DNA from: Sporodiniella umbellata
Taxonomy: Eukaryota > Mucoromycota > Mucoromycetes > Mucorales > Rhizopodaceae
Length of the DNA stretch: 64,000 nucleotides
Direction: 5' to 3'
Assembly (NCBI GenBank): GCA_025677835.1
Contig: JAIXMR010000048.1
Location: 107,234-171,233 of the forward strand
The notes under the pieces were generated by a model. That model searched no databases, was not told where the DNA came from, and saw only the letters and a program-made list of their open reading frames with translations. Made by a program: the position numbers and the translations under genes. Shown piece by piece: positions 35,840-46,118 of this stretch; position 1 is the first letter of the stretch, and every line of letters begins with the position of its first letter.

Positions 35840-36614
35840 CTAAGAGAAATCATGATAAAAGATCAAAGCGTCTACCAATTGATGTGGAGAGTTTTTCAAT
35901 CTGCCAGCGTTTGGAATACGACCGACCTGTTGAAAGCCAAGGTTTTTCCAGATGGCGATAGAAGCCTGATTGTTTTCAAAGACGAGGTTAAAGACCGAAG
36001 CTTGATAACCAATGGCGGGCACCAAGACTTTGAAAGCCTCACCCATCCGTTGACCAGCGCCGAGACCACGGAAATGATCCATGACAAAGAAACCACCGTT
36101 ACAGATCTAAGAAAGGAATGAGTGAACTAGGCGATCGATTGGATCCAAGGCTTACATGCGCACATCGACCGGGATAGTTGGGTTTGATATAAAACATGCC
36201 TACGATCTTTTCTTGAAGATTGTACGACTGACCAGGTTCGATCTCTGTTTCTTTGGACATGACAAAGGCATCGTAACTTGAATAAAACATGAGTCCAAGT
36301 GTGTATGTGGGGGAGGTTTTTAGTTACCCAAGAAAATAAGATTGAAACTGTTCACGATCCATCAGGTCTTCTTGAGGATAAGTGGATCTAAGCAAATGGG
36401 ATCAGAAACAAGCGCTTTATCCATCTCTGTTTTACCCAGCCTCTAATTCTTGATTGAAGCGTTGATGAAGATAGTCCACCAACGCTTGATTGGTACGATC
36501 CACTTTCTGGATATAACCTATCGAACCGTCCTTTAGTTCTTTTCGGATAGGCAACAGACGGTCAACATCCGTTTGGCTCTGAGGTTTGGGGATCGTGCCG
36601 TAAGCAGTAGACAT
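35840..36614 (-). CDS. GNAT N-acetyltransferase, Mpr1/Spt10-like
   Basis: Four exons or so, start MSTAYGTIPKPQSQTD at 36614, stop at 35840, about 220 aa. The acetyl-CoA site is visible: CNGGFFVMDHFRGLGAGQRM, with the R-x-x-G-x-G/A motif A (RGLGAG), followed by GYQASVFNLVFENNQASIAI and WKNLGFQQVGRIPNAGRL. The VFNLVFENN..S..IW..LGF block and preceding KIVGMFYIKPNYPGRCAH are typical of the fungal group containing yeast Mpr1 (azetidine-2-carboxylate/proline-analogue acetyltransferase) and the Spt10 catalytic domain. Without the Spt10 zinc finger, a small-molecule acetyltransferase is more likely. Substrate is not determined by sequence. Confidence 0.78.
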
Positions 36615-36639
36615 GAAAGAATAAAAAACTTGAAAGCTT

Positions 36640-36673
<34 letters not shown>

Positions 36674-37210
36674 CTTTTTGTATCGCTGCTGTTCTTAAAA
36701 CACCTGGGTAAAGGTTTACTACCAGGAATTACTTTTTCCCCTCCCCCACCGCACGTTGATTCTCTCAACCATACAAAAAAAAAATTAAAAAAAATTAAAA
36801 AAAATTAAAAAAATTAAAAAAATTAAAAAAATTAAAAAAAAAATTAAAAAAATAGATGCGTGTTGTAGTAGAGTAATAATAAATGCAAAAAAAAAAAAAA
36901 AATAAAGGTGGGAAAAAGAAAGGTATGAGAAAGGATGTAGCTTATTACTGTTATTACTGTTGCTGTTTTTTTTTTTTTTTTTTTTTTTTTTTTTGGTTTG
37001 CCTGCTGCCTATTTTTTTTTTTGGTTTTTGGTTTTTTTTTTTTTCTTTTTTTTTTTTTTCTTTTCCTATTTCAGCCATTTTTTGTTCTTTTAGACAGTAA
37101 AAGAGAGAAAGAGAGAGAGAATGGTAGATGTGAGTGTGTGTGTGTGTGTGTGTATATATATAAGTGTGTATATGTGATTGTGTGTGTGTATGATAGGGAA
37201 GGGTGAAGGC
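36615..37210. repeat. Low-complexity intergenic region with ATTAAAAAA-type minisatellite
   Basis: Holds a 30-plus T-run (36642-36673), at least seven imperfect units of TTAAAAAA(A) at about 36782-36853, A-runs, T-runs and a (GT)n/(TA)n stretch around 37132-37160. It separates the 5' end of the GNAT gene from the 3' end of BEM46. Any ORF read here is an artefact of the homopolymers. Confidence 0.7.
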
Positions 37211-38403
37211 TTAGTCTAGATGCCAGACGTTGTCCAGGACAAACTCGGCAATAGCGTCAAAAAAGCCTGGTTGCATACACGTATCGTTATGAGTGCCATT
37301 CTCGAAATCTTTCCAGACTTTGACCCCACTTGTTTGGCAGATGTTGTAGAGCTTTATCATATGGCCGGGTGGAACAAGCTCGTCTCGAAGGCTGGAGAGA
37401 AAGAGTATCGGCACGTGGTGTACGTATTTGATTGTCTTGTAAGATTTCCAGGTTTGGTGTACGAGATAAACAAGGTGTCTTAGCGCAGGGAATATGTGAG
37501 GTACGAGTAAAGGCTATAGAAAACAGTGATCAGAGCCACGCTTCTCCCCCCCCCCTTTTCGTTTGGCTTACCACACTCAAGAACGTATTTTCAATGATGA
37601 GAGCGTCGAATTGATCTTCGTTTCTAGACACTAGACTGATAGCTACCGAGCCACCCAGAGACTGTCCATAGGCAATCAACTTTGTATGCTTTAGAATAGG
37701 GTGTTGTTTGATGTATCTTAACACGGTCTAGAACATTCCCCCTTAGCTTGTCTTTCTTTCTTTCTTGATCCTCTCTCTCTCTCCTATAAGCTTACCTGTG
37801 CATCCACCTTGAGCCCTTTTTCGGTGGGTTTTCCCTCACTTAGCCCATAACTACAGCCCGGTTAGATTGCATACTCTCTCTTTTTTTTTTTTCCTTACCC
37901 TCGATAAGACAACATGACTACGTTATAACCCAGCTTTTTAAAAAACACTTGGGCAATCGGTAATCGATGGCCCTAATAAAAACAAATCTTAGTCTCCCTC
38001 TTGCTTAGCCGTCTCTTTACCATATTGCCTGTGTGAGCCTAAAGATACATCAATCATCAAACAAGCCGGTATAACACTAAAGCTTACATGAAAACAAACC
38101 ACGGTCGGTGACTGGATCGCGACTTCTGAACCTCTCTGGGTCATCACGTACGCCCTGAGCAGGTATCCATCTTCTGTTCTCAACTTGACTTCGATATCCG
38201 GCAGTCCGTACTGGCCAGGCCTTGCTACCTACAGACAGTGCGTTAGGGAACAACTCAAGCCGGGATCTGATTACAGTCGTTCTTGAACCAGTCGGGAATC
38301 CTGAAGCGTATAATAGTTCGCATTGATAAGTGTACAGTAAAATCGATAATGCCACTGCAATAGCAACGGCAAAATAGAAAAAGTACAGCAAATAAATCAA
38401 CAT
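37211..38403 (-). CDS. BEM46: Bem46/ABHD13-like alpha/beta hydrolase
   Basis: Multi-exon, start MLIYLLYFFYFAVAIAVALS at 38403, stop at 37211, about 300 aa. One N-terminal transmembrane helix is followed by an alpha/beta-hydrolase domain. Visible parts are SPTVVCFH, HRLPIAQVFFKKLGYNVVML then SYRG, the nucleophile elbow AYGQSLGGSVAISLV (Ser in GQSLG), LIIENTFLS, FLSSLRDELVPPGHM carrying the acid Asp, and ENGTHNDT carrying the His. This catalytic Ser-Asp-His set and membrane topology match S. pombe Bem46 and vertebrate ABHD13. In Neurospora, Bem46 acts at the ER/eisosome-linked cortex and in polarity, which fits the filamentous habit. Substrate is unknown. It is divergently arranged with the mini-verprolin gene. 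Confidence 0.85.
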
Positions 38404-38672
38404 GGTCTCTGCCCTAACTTCTACCCTTACTCTTCAAAAAAAAAAAAAAAAAAAATTAGAAAAAGAAAAAAAAAAAAAAAAAAAAAAATTGTAATTAAAA
38501 CAAGTAAAATAAAATAACCCCATCAGTCACATGTCAACCCCAATTTTCTCAATTTCTTTTTTGTTGTTTGTTTTTATCTACCTTTTTTTTTTTTTTTTTT
38601 TTTTTATGGTTTAAACGCTTTATCTTTTGTTTTCTTTCAATAAGCCAGTTTCTTTTCGTACTAAACAAACAC

Positions 38673-38708
<36 letters not shown>

Positions 38709-39042
38709 TTAAGAATCCGCTTTCAACGTAAACCATGCTTTGACCCTCTTTTTATTTTTTAATTTTTGGCCCTTTTTTTTTTTCTCGCAGGCAAGGATGG
38801 ACAGACACAGTTTGCTTTTTCGGTGGCATTGTTTATTTTGGTTGGTTTTTCACGTCCTTTTTCTCCTAATTTAACTTTTTGATTGGGGTGAAGCAAATCA
38901 AGCGTTTCCATACTACCGGAGTTTGGAATAATGGCATATGAAAAGACAGTGGGAAACTCGCCTGGCGGACTCCCAAAGCAGCCACCCACACAAAAGAAAA
39001 AAAAAAACCTCTGTTTTTTTTTTTTGTCGTTTTCTTTTTTTA
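38404..39042. other. Divergent intergenic region, homopolymer rich
   Basis: Separates BEM46 (minus) from the mini-verprolin (plus). Contains A-runs at 38437-38454, 38468-38488 and 38673-38705 and T-runs. I looked here for an N-terminal WH2 exon of verprolin type and saw none. Confidence 0.45.
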
Positions 39043-39400
39043 ATGTCAACACCAAGAAAACCCCCTCCACCTCCTCCACCCCGAAAGACAGCCAACAGTG
39101 CGTCACACACAAATGAGGCCAACCCTTTAAATAGAATGTCAACCATTCCCGTTCAGCCTTCGTTCCATTCGCTAGACGTCGATATCCCTGAGCCTCCCCA
39201 GACAGAGGCTGGCCGATGGACCTTTCATTCTCAACGTGAGTTTCCTCCTCCACCTCTATTTGAGAAAAAACTCAGGCGCTATCCCACTGGCGCCGAAACC
39301 GGTTCCTGTAAGGCTCTCCCATCCTTGTCTTGCTTACTAACCCTTTACCAAAGCCATCCCTACCGACCTATCTCATCTCTATCCTTACTACCAATCATAA
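39043..39400 (+). CDS. Mini-verprolin: WIP/Vrp1-type WASP-binding motif protein without WH2
   Basis: Two exons, 39043-39307 and 39354-39400, give 103 aa. The intron is classical: GTAAGG donor, TTACTAACCC branch site, AAAG acceptor. The N-terminus is proline-rich (RKPPPPPPPRK), a profilin/SH3 ligand. The C-terminus GRWTFHSQREFPPPPLFEKK, LRRYPTGAETGSSIPTDLSH closely follows the WASP-EVH1-binding tail of verprolins (pattern WTF..-..-PPP..-..YPSG..GSS.P.DLS). Full-length Vrp1/WIP proteins carry WH2 actin-binding motifs at the N-terminus; none is visible here, so this would be only the WASP-binding half. The start ATG follows a pyrimidine-rich leader. The last residues of the splice-derived sequence (SSIPTDLS) match the family, which supports the intron. 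Confidence 0.75.
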
Positions 39401-39510
39401 ATAAACTCTCTCAAAAATCCATCGCTTGGATCCTATTGGCTTTTCTTTCTTTTATTATCCTTGGCTTTTTCAAACTACGCCTTTTTTCTTTTTCTTCCCC
39501 TTACCACACC

Positions 39511-40935
39511 ATGGACCATGTCTTGCATTGGGATGAAGAGAAAGTAACAAAATGGATAGCTTTGGTCGGCTACTCTACCTTTGAAAGACAATTCAAAGGT
39601 GGCTCTTTCTTTTTTTTTTGGTTTTTTTTTTTTGTTAACTTGTCTTTCTAGAACAAGGCATCACAGGCGATGTCCTTATTCATCTCGATCATGAGTCACT
39701 TCGAGACCTTTCGGTGGTCACTGTGGGTCAAAGAATGGACCTTTTAAAGAATATCTACCAACTCAAACTACAACACAAGATTCCAGTCAACGAATGGGAC
39801 TATATTCCACCCAGTAAAAACAATAGCTACTTGACGACGTTCTATTCACCCTTTCTTTTTTTTTTTTTTTTTTTACATGTTTTATTATGATTCAGGTGCT
39901 CTCTATGAAACAGTAAGCGTTCAATATCACTCTTTTGGTGATACATACCACTTTAACCCCTTTGTTTTGATCAGGATTGGCTAGGGCATAACGGTATGAC
40001 AGACTATAGAAAGATTGAGGCAGCGTTTCAAGAAAGAGGTAATAGACAATCCCTTCAGACTTGGATTGCTTATCCCCCCCCCCTTTTTTTTTGATCAGAT
40101 GCTCGTATCAAGAAACTGACAGAAGACATGGGAAAGATGAATAACGATATGAACATGTTGAGAGAAGAAATCAATCTATGGAAACAAAAGAAAGACCCCA
40201 AAATAATACCCAACCCCACCAAACCACACAAACCACAGACTTCGACATTGGGGGAAGAAGTAAGAAGACTTGTATATACACGTACTGACCCTGTTTCTTT
40301 TTTCTCAGAAAAAGCTCATCAACGACGGTGGGGCTATCAAAGTCTATGGAGATAAGATATCCAAGTTAGAACAAGAGATCGAATCCTCAAAGAACGTCCG
40401 GCTCCTGATTGACGACACTACCTCAAAAGTGATCTGTTCTGCCCTGAGGAAATACAACGTAGCCAGCGATTGGCAACAGTACGCTCTCTGGATCAAATAC
40501 GGTACGGGAGAGAATGTACAGGAACGCGCTTTGGGTTATGACGAACGACCCCTCAAGATTTCCCAAAAACTCAAGGATGCCAAACAAAACCCGGTCTTTG
40601 TTCTCAAAAGCCTCAAAGACAACAAGCCGTTCAGTCCACCTTCTTATACCCATCCCCGCGTACCTCCCCCTTTGCCTGATAAAAACAGCAAAGGCCCTAC
40701 CGTCGGCCGGGTCAATTACGAGGTGGTGGTGCCCGTCATGGCTTCCTCTGTTTCTTCACCCACCAGCACTCCCACCACCCTTTATCATCCCAACGAAAGT
40801 ACCTCCAGTCTGGCCACCAAGAAATCCTTTGGCTCAAAACTTAACGCTACCACACCCACCCTAGAATACAACAACGAACTGGGTCTGGACCATGCGGTGG
40901 TCAACGCGATCTTTACTATCAACAATTCACCTTAA
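39511..40935 (+). CDS. STE50: Ste50-like MAPK adaptor (SAM plus RA domains)
   Basis: Six or so exons, about 370 aa, from MDHVLHWDEEKVTKWIALVG (39511) to TAA at 40933-40935. Residues 1-75 form a SAM domain (WDEEKVTKWI, YSTFERQFKEQGITGDVLIH, LRDLSVVTVGQRMDLLKNIY). A short coiled coil follows (RIKKLTEDMGKMNNDMNMLR, KISKLEQEIESS). A Ras-association domain closes the conserved part (SKVICSALRKYNVASDWQQY, ALWIKYGTGENVQERALGYD, RPLKISQKLKDAKQNPVFVL). The tail is Pro/Ser/Thr-rich with PPPLPDK. Ste50 ties the MAPKKK Ste11 (through SAM) to Rho/Ras-type GTPases (through RA) in osmotic, mating and filamentation signalling. Its stop lies 15 bp from the converging thioesterase stop. Confidence 0.9.
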
Positions 40936-40950
40936 ATAAACCGCTCTCCC

Positions 40951-41719
40951 TTATAACCTTGTCTGTCTTTTTTCTTTTTCTAGAGCCGAGAGACGCACGA
41001 CACCTTCTTGTGCCGTCGTGGCCACCAAGACGCCTTGTCGATTATAGATTTTTCCAATCGCCGTGCCACGGCCTTGATCACTTTGAGGGCTGGTCTTGTC
41101 ATACAGCAGCCAGTCGTCTGCCCGCGTCGGTGTATGGAACCAGATCGTATGGTCTAACGAGGTCATCATCCCCACCGACTCTGAACTGTACGTCATCCCA
41201 TGCGCCACCGCCGCCACATTCAACAGACCACTATCGGACGCATAGGCAATACAACATGCATGTAGCTTGAAATCATCCCCTAATCGTTCTCGTGTCTTGA
41301 ACCATCGTTGCTATCCTTTCTTCACTTTAGATTCCAGATTGTTTTCCCTTATATTACTTACGTCTCCTTGGCGTGGCTCGACATTGCCCAATACCACATT
41401 CTCTGCCGTTTCTTGATACACATTTCGATTCTCAATCACGCCTGCCTAGTATCAACCCTATCCATCAACCCTCTCTTTCTCTCTCTCTCTTTTCAAAAAT
41501 AGATATACTTACATAATTGCGTCGTGCCTCTAATCTCTTGAGGAATCGTTGGCTATGCTCTTTGGTATTTTGATACGCGTTTTCTAAAACTTCTAAATCG
41601 CTAGGTTGGAAAACCGTTTAGATTTCCTTTTTCAAGAAAAACGTTGGCTTACTTTGGTAGACTTTCAGGTCCACTGACGTTGGGCATCGTCGACTAACAA
41701 AATCTGTCAATCCCATTCG

Positions 41720-41756
<37 letters not shown>

Positions 41757-42288
41757 TATCTATTTGGATTACTTGATGAGAAAGGACAATCCCCTCTTCA
41801 GGTTTAGCAAAACTACAGCTACAGATGAAAATGTTCTTTCCTTTCTGTGTAGCCTTGACAATTCGTGTGGCAAACGATCGGCCATCTCGTATACGTTGGA
41901 CATGATAAATCACAGGCGTATCTGCACGACCCGCTAAAATGAAATAAGCATGGATAGACTACAAACAATTAACTCTGGGTATCAAAAATCTTGTTGGTTT
42001 ACATGAATAAAAAATGCCTCAGGCACCGTATCCCATGCTGCCCCTAACGCCTGAGCCACAATCTGTCACCCAAGTCAGTTCCACTTGTTCTCTCTCTCTC
42101 TCTCTCTCTCTTCTATTTACCTGACCACCAAAAACGCCTCGAGAACCCAACGGTCGATTCAATTCTTTACTCATATAAAGATTGGTGTCAATCTTTTGTA
42201 CTTCAATCTCTTTGCTTATCTCTTCATTATTCCTCCCCTTTTTTTTTTCTTTTGATACTATCAAATCAGTATGTACACTCTTTGACAT
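40951..42288 (-). CDS. TES1: Acyl-CoA thioesterase II (ACOT8/Tes1/TesB family)
   Basis: Multi-exon, about 320 aa, start MSKSVHTDLIVSKEKK at 42288, stop at 40951. The double-hotdog fold is recognisable: RPLGSRGVFGGQIVAQALGA, HSIHAYFILAGRADTPVIYH with the conserved G-x-x-x-x-P-x-x-Y, VQRIRDGRSFATRIVKATQK, and in the second half HACCIAYASDSGLLNVA, MMTSLDHTIWFHTPTRADDW, GRGTAIGKIYNRQGVLVATT. The Asp of the YASD segment and the later Gln/Thr are catalytic positions in TesB. Such enzymes hydrolyse acyl-CoAs in peroxisomes. The C-terminus is TRL, not a standard SKL-type PTS1, so targeting is open. One intron carries a (TA)n run (41720-41753). Confidence 0.85.
41720..41753. repeat. (TA)n microsatellite inside a TES1 intron
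   Basis: About 17 TA units within the intron after codons LSHQ. Together with the ACAG and TTAG sites nearby it makes this intron longer than most. No coding effect is expected. Confidence 0.85.
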
Positions 42289-42515
42289 CCCCTGCTAGAT
42301 TTTATTTTCTATTGAAAAACAAAAAAAGAAAAAAAGAAAAAAGATAACCATCGATTTTTTAAAAATGAATCTTTTTATATTCCCAGGGTAAAAACGAATT
42401 TCATAAGTTTTTATTCTATTCGATGCTTTTTGTTTTCACGTGACCCTTGTAAATGTTTATAAACAATAAAAGCTGACAAGCGGAGAGACGGGGTTTTTAT
42501 CTTCCTTATTTCACA

Positions 42516-44295
42516 CTACGCTCTCTCCACACGTTCTATCAAACGTATATCAAACGCGTTGGGTGTGATGGTAAAACCATTATTGATCACATTAGCAAAA
42601 TCAGGCAACTGCTTATCCCCCGTAGATAGAATTGGGGGTTCGATCTTGCACACGGTTAACAAACGAGCGAAAAACAAAAAGAGTTCGACCTCTACCTAGA
42701 AAAGGCATGAGTTCTAAATGTATCCCGTCCCGCCACTTACAAAGTAGATGGCTGGACAGATCCGTCTTCCCCAGCCAAAGGCATAGTTGCTGCGTAGTTT
42801 GATCGAGCCATGACTGATGGCATGGATGGATCTTGAGTCGTTTAAGAATCGCTCAGGACTGAATACTTTTGGATCTTGGAATTGGGTGGGGTTGAAATGA
42901 AAGGTGGGCGTGTTCACCACAAGTACCGTTCCTTTACGGATCACATAGTCTTGATAGATCACTCAAGAGTAAGAAGATTCTTAGTACTCTATACTTTAGC
43001 TATTCACTTACCATCCTTTGTCGTCTGATGCGGAAGACCATAATCAACCGGGGGTTGGAACCGAAAGAGCTCTTTGATAAAAGCCAGGCAATACGGGAGC
43101 TCCTTTCGCTCTTCAAACATTGGCTGTCTTTGATGCTTTCGAACAAAACCATCGATTTCTTGAATCATCCTTTCCTGTACGTCCGGATAATGGCAGAGAA
43201 CGGCAATCGCCCACGAGATACTTCCTGAAGTTGTCTCCACCCCTGCCACAAGCAACTCGGTCAATAAGGAAACAATCGCCTCGTCCGTCAGTTTGTCTTT
43301 TTCTTTGATCCCATCCATGACCTTGACCAGACTCTCGCCTTTGCTTTCGCACGCAACCTGAACCAACCGGGACACAAACGGGTTGACTTGTCCCTCCACA
43401 AATCGCTTCATCTTTTGCTTTTGAAAAGAAAACAGTCCAAGGTGGGACAGCGAGGGGAAGATCTGATGGAAATCCTTGGTGGGGTTCGCTATCTTTAATA
43501 ACTCAGACACCATACTCTCGATCGATACAAGGTCAGGATCTTCCATACTATTCGCCCCCTCAATACCAAACGCACTCGCTGCCAGATAGTTGTAACTCAC
43601 CAAAGATGTAAAATAATTCGTCTTGAGCCTCCGTCCCAACCTTGCTTGTCTTTGCATGATCCCCACAATCTTTTCGGATTCTCGGACAAACACAGGTAAA
43701 AGACTGTCAATTGTCTTGGGTGATAAAAGAGCAAGAAAGATCTTTCGGGATACTTTCCATTGTTTGTTATAATCTACAAAAAGAATACCTCTAGTATTGA
43801 TCTGCTTAGTCTTTTTTTTTTTTTTTTTTTTTTTTTTCATACCTATCGTTGGGTGAAAGAAACTGGTTAAAGAAACTTAAATCCGGCCTTCCCGAACAGG
43901 ATATGCCCTGTCTCACTAATAGCTCATGCGCTGTTTCTCGGTCACCGAGAAATACCCAATCTTGAGCACCTACCTTGAGCTTAAAGATAGGCCCTAATTC
44001 TTGATGCCATTGGTGGATACGGATACCTAACCTTCCTGCCATCAAAAGCAAATGGCCTAGAAAGTATGCTTTTTGTTTTAAAAGCAAAAACTAACAATTC
44101 ATCCTTTTCTAGTTTACCAATAAACGGATAAGATCCTTGAGGAGATGGGATATCAACCGTACCCGACACGCCTTCTGTTTCAGAAAATCTAATCACCTTT
44201 CTTATAGCATAGAGTATTAACAGAAGAGCACCAAAAATATACAAAGCATCTTTAGAATGTTGAATAAATCGGATAAGGGAGAGATAAAGTAACAT
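42516..44295 (-). CDS. Cytochrome P450 (tandem copy A)
   Basis: Multi-exon, about 500 aa, start MLLYLSLIRFIQHSKD at 44295, stop TAG 42516-42518. An N-terminal anchor (DALYIFGALLLILYAI) precedes a proline-rich hinge (DIPSPQGSYPFIG). P450 marks are the I-helix LLVAGVETTSGSISWAIAVL (acid-alcohol pair ET), the K-helix ExxR in FIKELFRF, the PERF-like SPERFL, and the heme loop YAFGWGRRICPAIYF with the axial Cys. The final Gly of the consensus FxxGxRxCxG is Ala here. The first intron yields the GHLLLMAGRL junction. It is a class II ER monooxygenase of unknown substrate, paralogous to the next two genes and most likely a product of local duplication. Redox partner (CPR) is not in this window. Confidence 0.92.
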
Positions 44296-44546
44296 TTGTC
44301 AATCTACCTTTTTGATATTTTTTTTTTTTTTTCTTTATATACAATTTTTTTTGAATGATCTTTCAAACTTTAATAGGGAGATCTTTAAGAAGCCATCGGT
44401 TTTATTTTTCTGAAATAAGAGGGGGCTTGTGCTAACCTTTTTCAAGGTTTTTAGTCATTGAAAGTCAATACAATCGATATCTCTTGGGAGAAACAACATG
44501 ATTCATACACCATGGCATGTTAAAATCATGCCGAACTTTAGCTATA

Positions 44547-44710
44547 TACTTTAAAGCCTTTATATATATATATATATATATCTTTCTTTATTAAGCGAAT
44601 TACTTTAAAGCCTTTATATATATATATATATATCTCTTTCTTTATTAAGCGAATTACTTTAAAGCCTTTATATATATATATATATATATCTCTTTCTTTA
44701 TTAAGCGAAT
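44547..44710. repeat. Three tandem ~54-bp units just downstream of P450 copy B
   Basis: Units begin at 44547, 44601 and 44655, each with TACTTTAAAGCC, a (TA)n core and TCTTTCTTTATTAAGCGAAT. They differ mainly in TA number. On the sense (minus) strand each unit contains AATAAA, a canonical polyadenylation signal, and the first unit starts two bases after the stop codon. The array thus supplies up to three poly(A) signals for copy B. Confidence 0.9.
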
Positions 44711-44712
44711 CA

Positions 44713-46078
44713 TTATTCATTTCGAGGAACAAAACGTACCATAAACGGCTTAGGTTCGATCGTTATGCCATTGTCAATCAGATTTCTGAGATCAGGATAA
44801 GCTTCTTTTTTGGAATTTAGAAGGATGGGCTTGATAGTAAAGGTAGATACTACTTTGAAAACTATATAAAATAACTGGGCTTCAATCTGTTTTCAAAAAA
44901 GTTAGACAGCAAAAAAAAACTTTATATCCTCTCTCCTACCAAATAAATCCCTGGGCATATACGTCTACCCCATCCAAATGCATAATGATTACGAGAATCG
45001 ATAGGACCATGACTTATGGCATGTAACGATCTAGAATCGTTTATAAAACGCTCTGGATCAAAGTCTTCAGGTTCTTTGTAAAGTTGCGGGTCGTGATGTA
45101 ATGTATGGATATTTACAGAAACCAAAGACCCTTTGGGTATCAAATAATTATGAACAATTACTAGTACATGCATATTTATAAAGCAGGTCAGCTTCATTAG
45201 TAATACCATTACACTCGCGATTTGTCACCCAAAGTTTTTTTTTTTTTTTTTTTTTTTTTTTTGGTACCTACCATCTTTAGAAGTTTTATGAGGGGTGCTG
45301 AATTCTGTGGGAGGCCTGAACCGAAGACATTCCTTAATAAAGGCAACCAAGTAAGGAAGCTTGCTTTTTTCTTCAAATCTAGGCTGAGAACCATACTTTT
45401 CAATAAAACAATCAATTTCCTCTTGCATTCTCTTTTGCATTTTAGGATAACGACAGAGGATGGCAAAAGTCCACACCAGGCTTAATGAAGTAGTATGGAT
45501 TCCAGTGATAATCAGTTCGCTCAGTAAGGAAATCAATGATAGTTCATCCAGCCCATACGTATCTTTGATTGCATCAAACTTGCTTACAAAGCTATCTCTT
45601 TTACTCTTACGGGAACACTGAATAAGGCGAACAATCATAGGATGAAATTCGTTCTGTACAAACGCCTTCATCTTGGGCTTTCTCTGTAGAAAAATCTCCA
45701 GAAACGACAAGTAGGGAAAGATGGCATAAAAATCTTTTGAAGGATTACATAAATCCATTGCTTTGAAGACTGTATGTTTGATTGTTAAAAATTCTGGGTC
45801 GCTTGTACTGTCTATACTCGGAAGCCCAAATATACTGGCAGTCATCATATTGAAACTGATCAGAAATGCAAAAGGCATAGGGTCCAACTCTGGGTGTCTT
45901 TTCACTTGTTTGTAGATCCCATGGACCGCCTTTTGACACTCCAGGATATATACGTCAGATAACCTGTTTACTGCCTTGGGAGAAAGAATCTCAAGGAGTA
46001 ATTTTCTTGAAATCTTCCAGTTCTTTTCATGGCCAACGAAAAGAATCCCTCTAAAAAATAAGCTTAAAAAAAGAGAGG

Positions 46079-46118
<40 letters not shown>

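Noticed and set aside
36785..37206. Lys/Phe-rich ORFs on both strands
   Set aside because: Direct products of A/T homopolymers and an ATTAAAAAA minisatellite.
38759..39253. 164-codon minus-strand ORF
   Set aside because: Opposes the mini-verprolin exon with its clear WASP-binding motif; includes homopolymer-derived runs and no domain.
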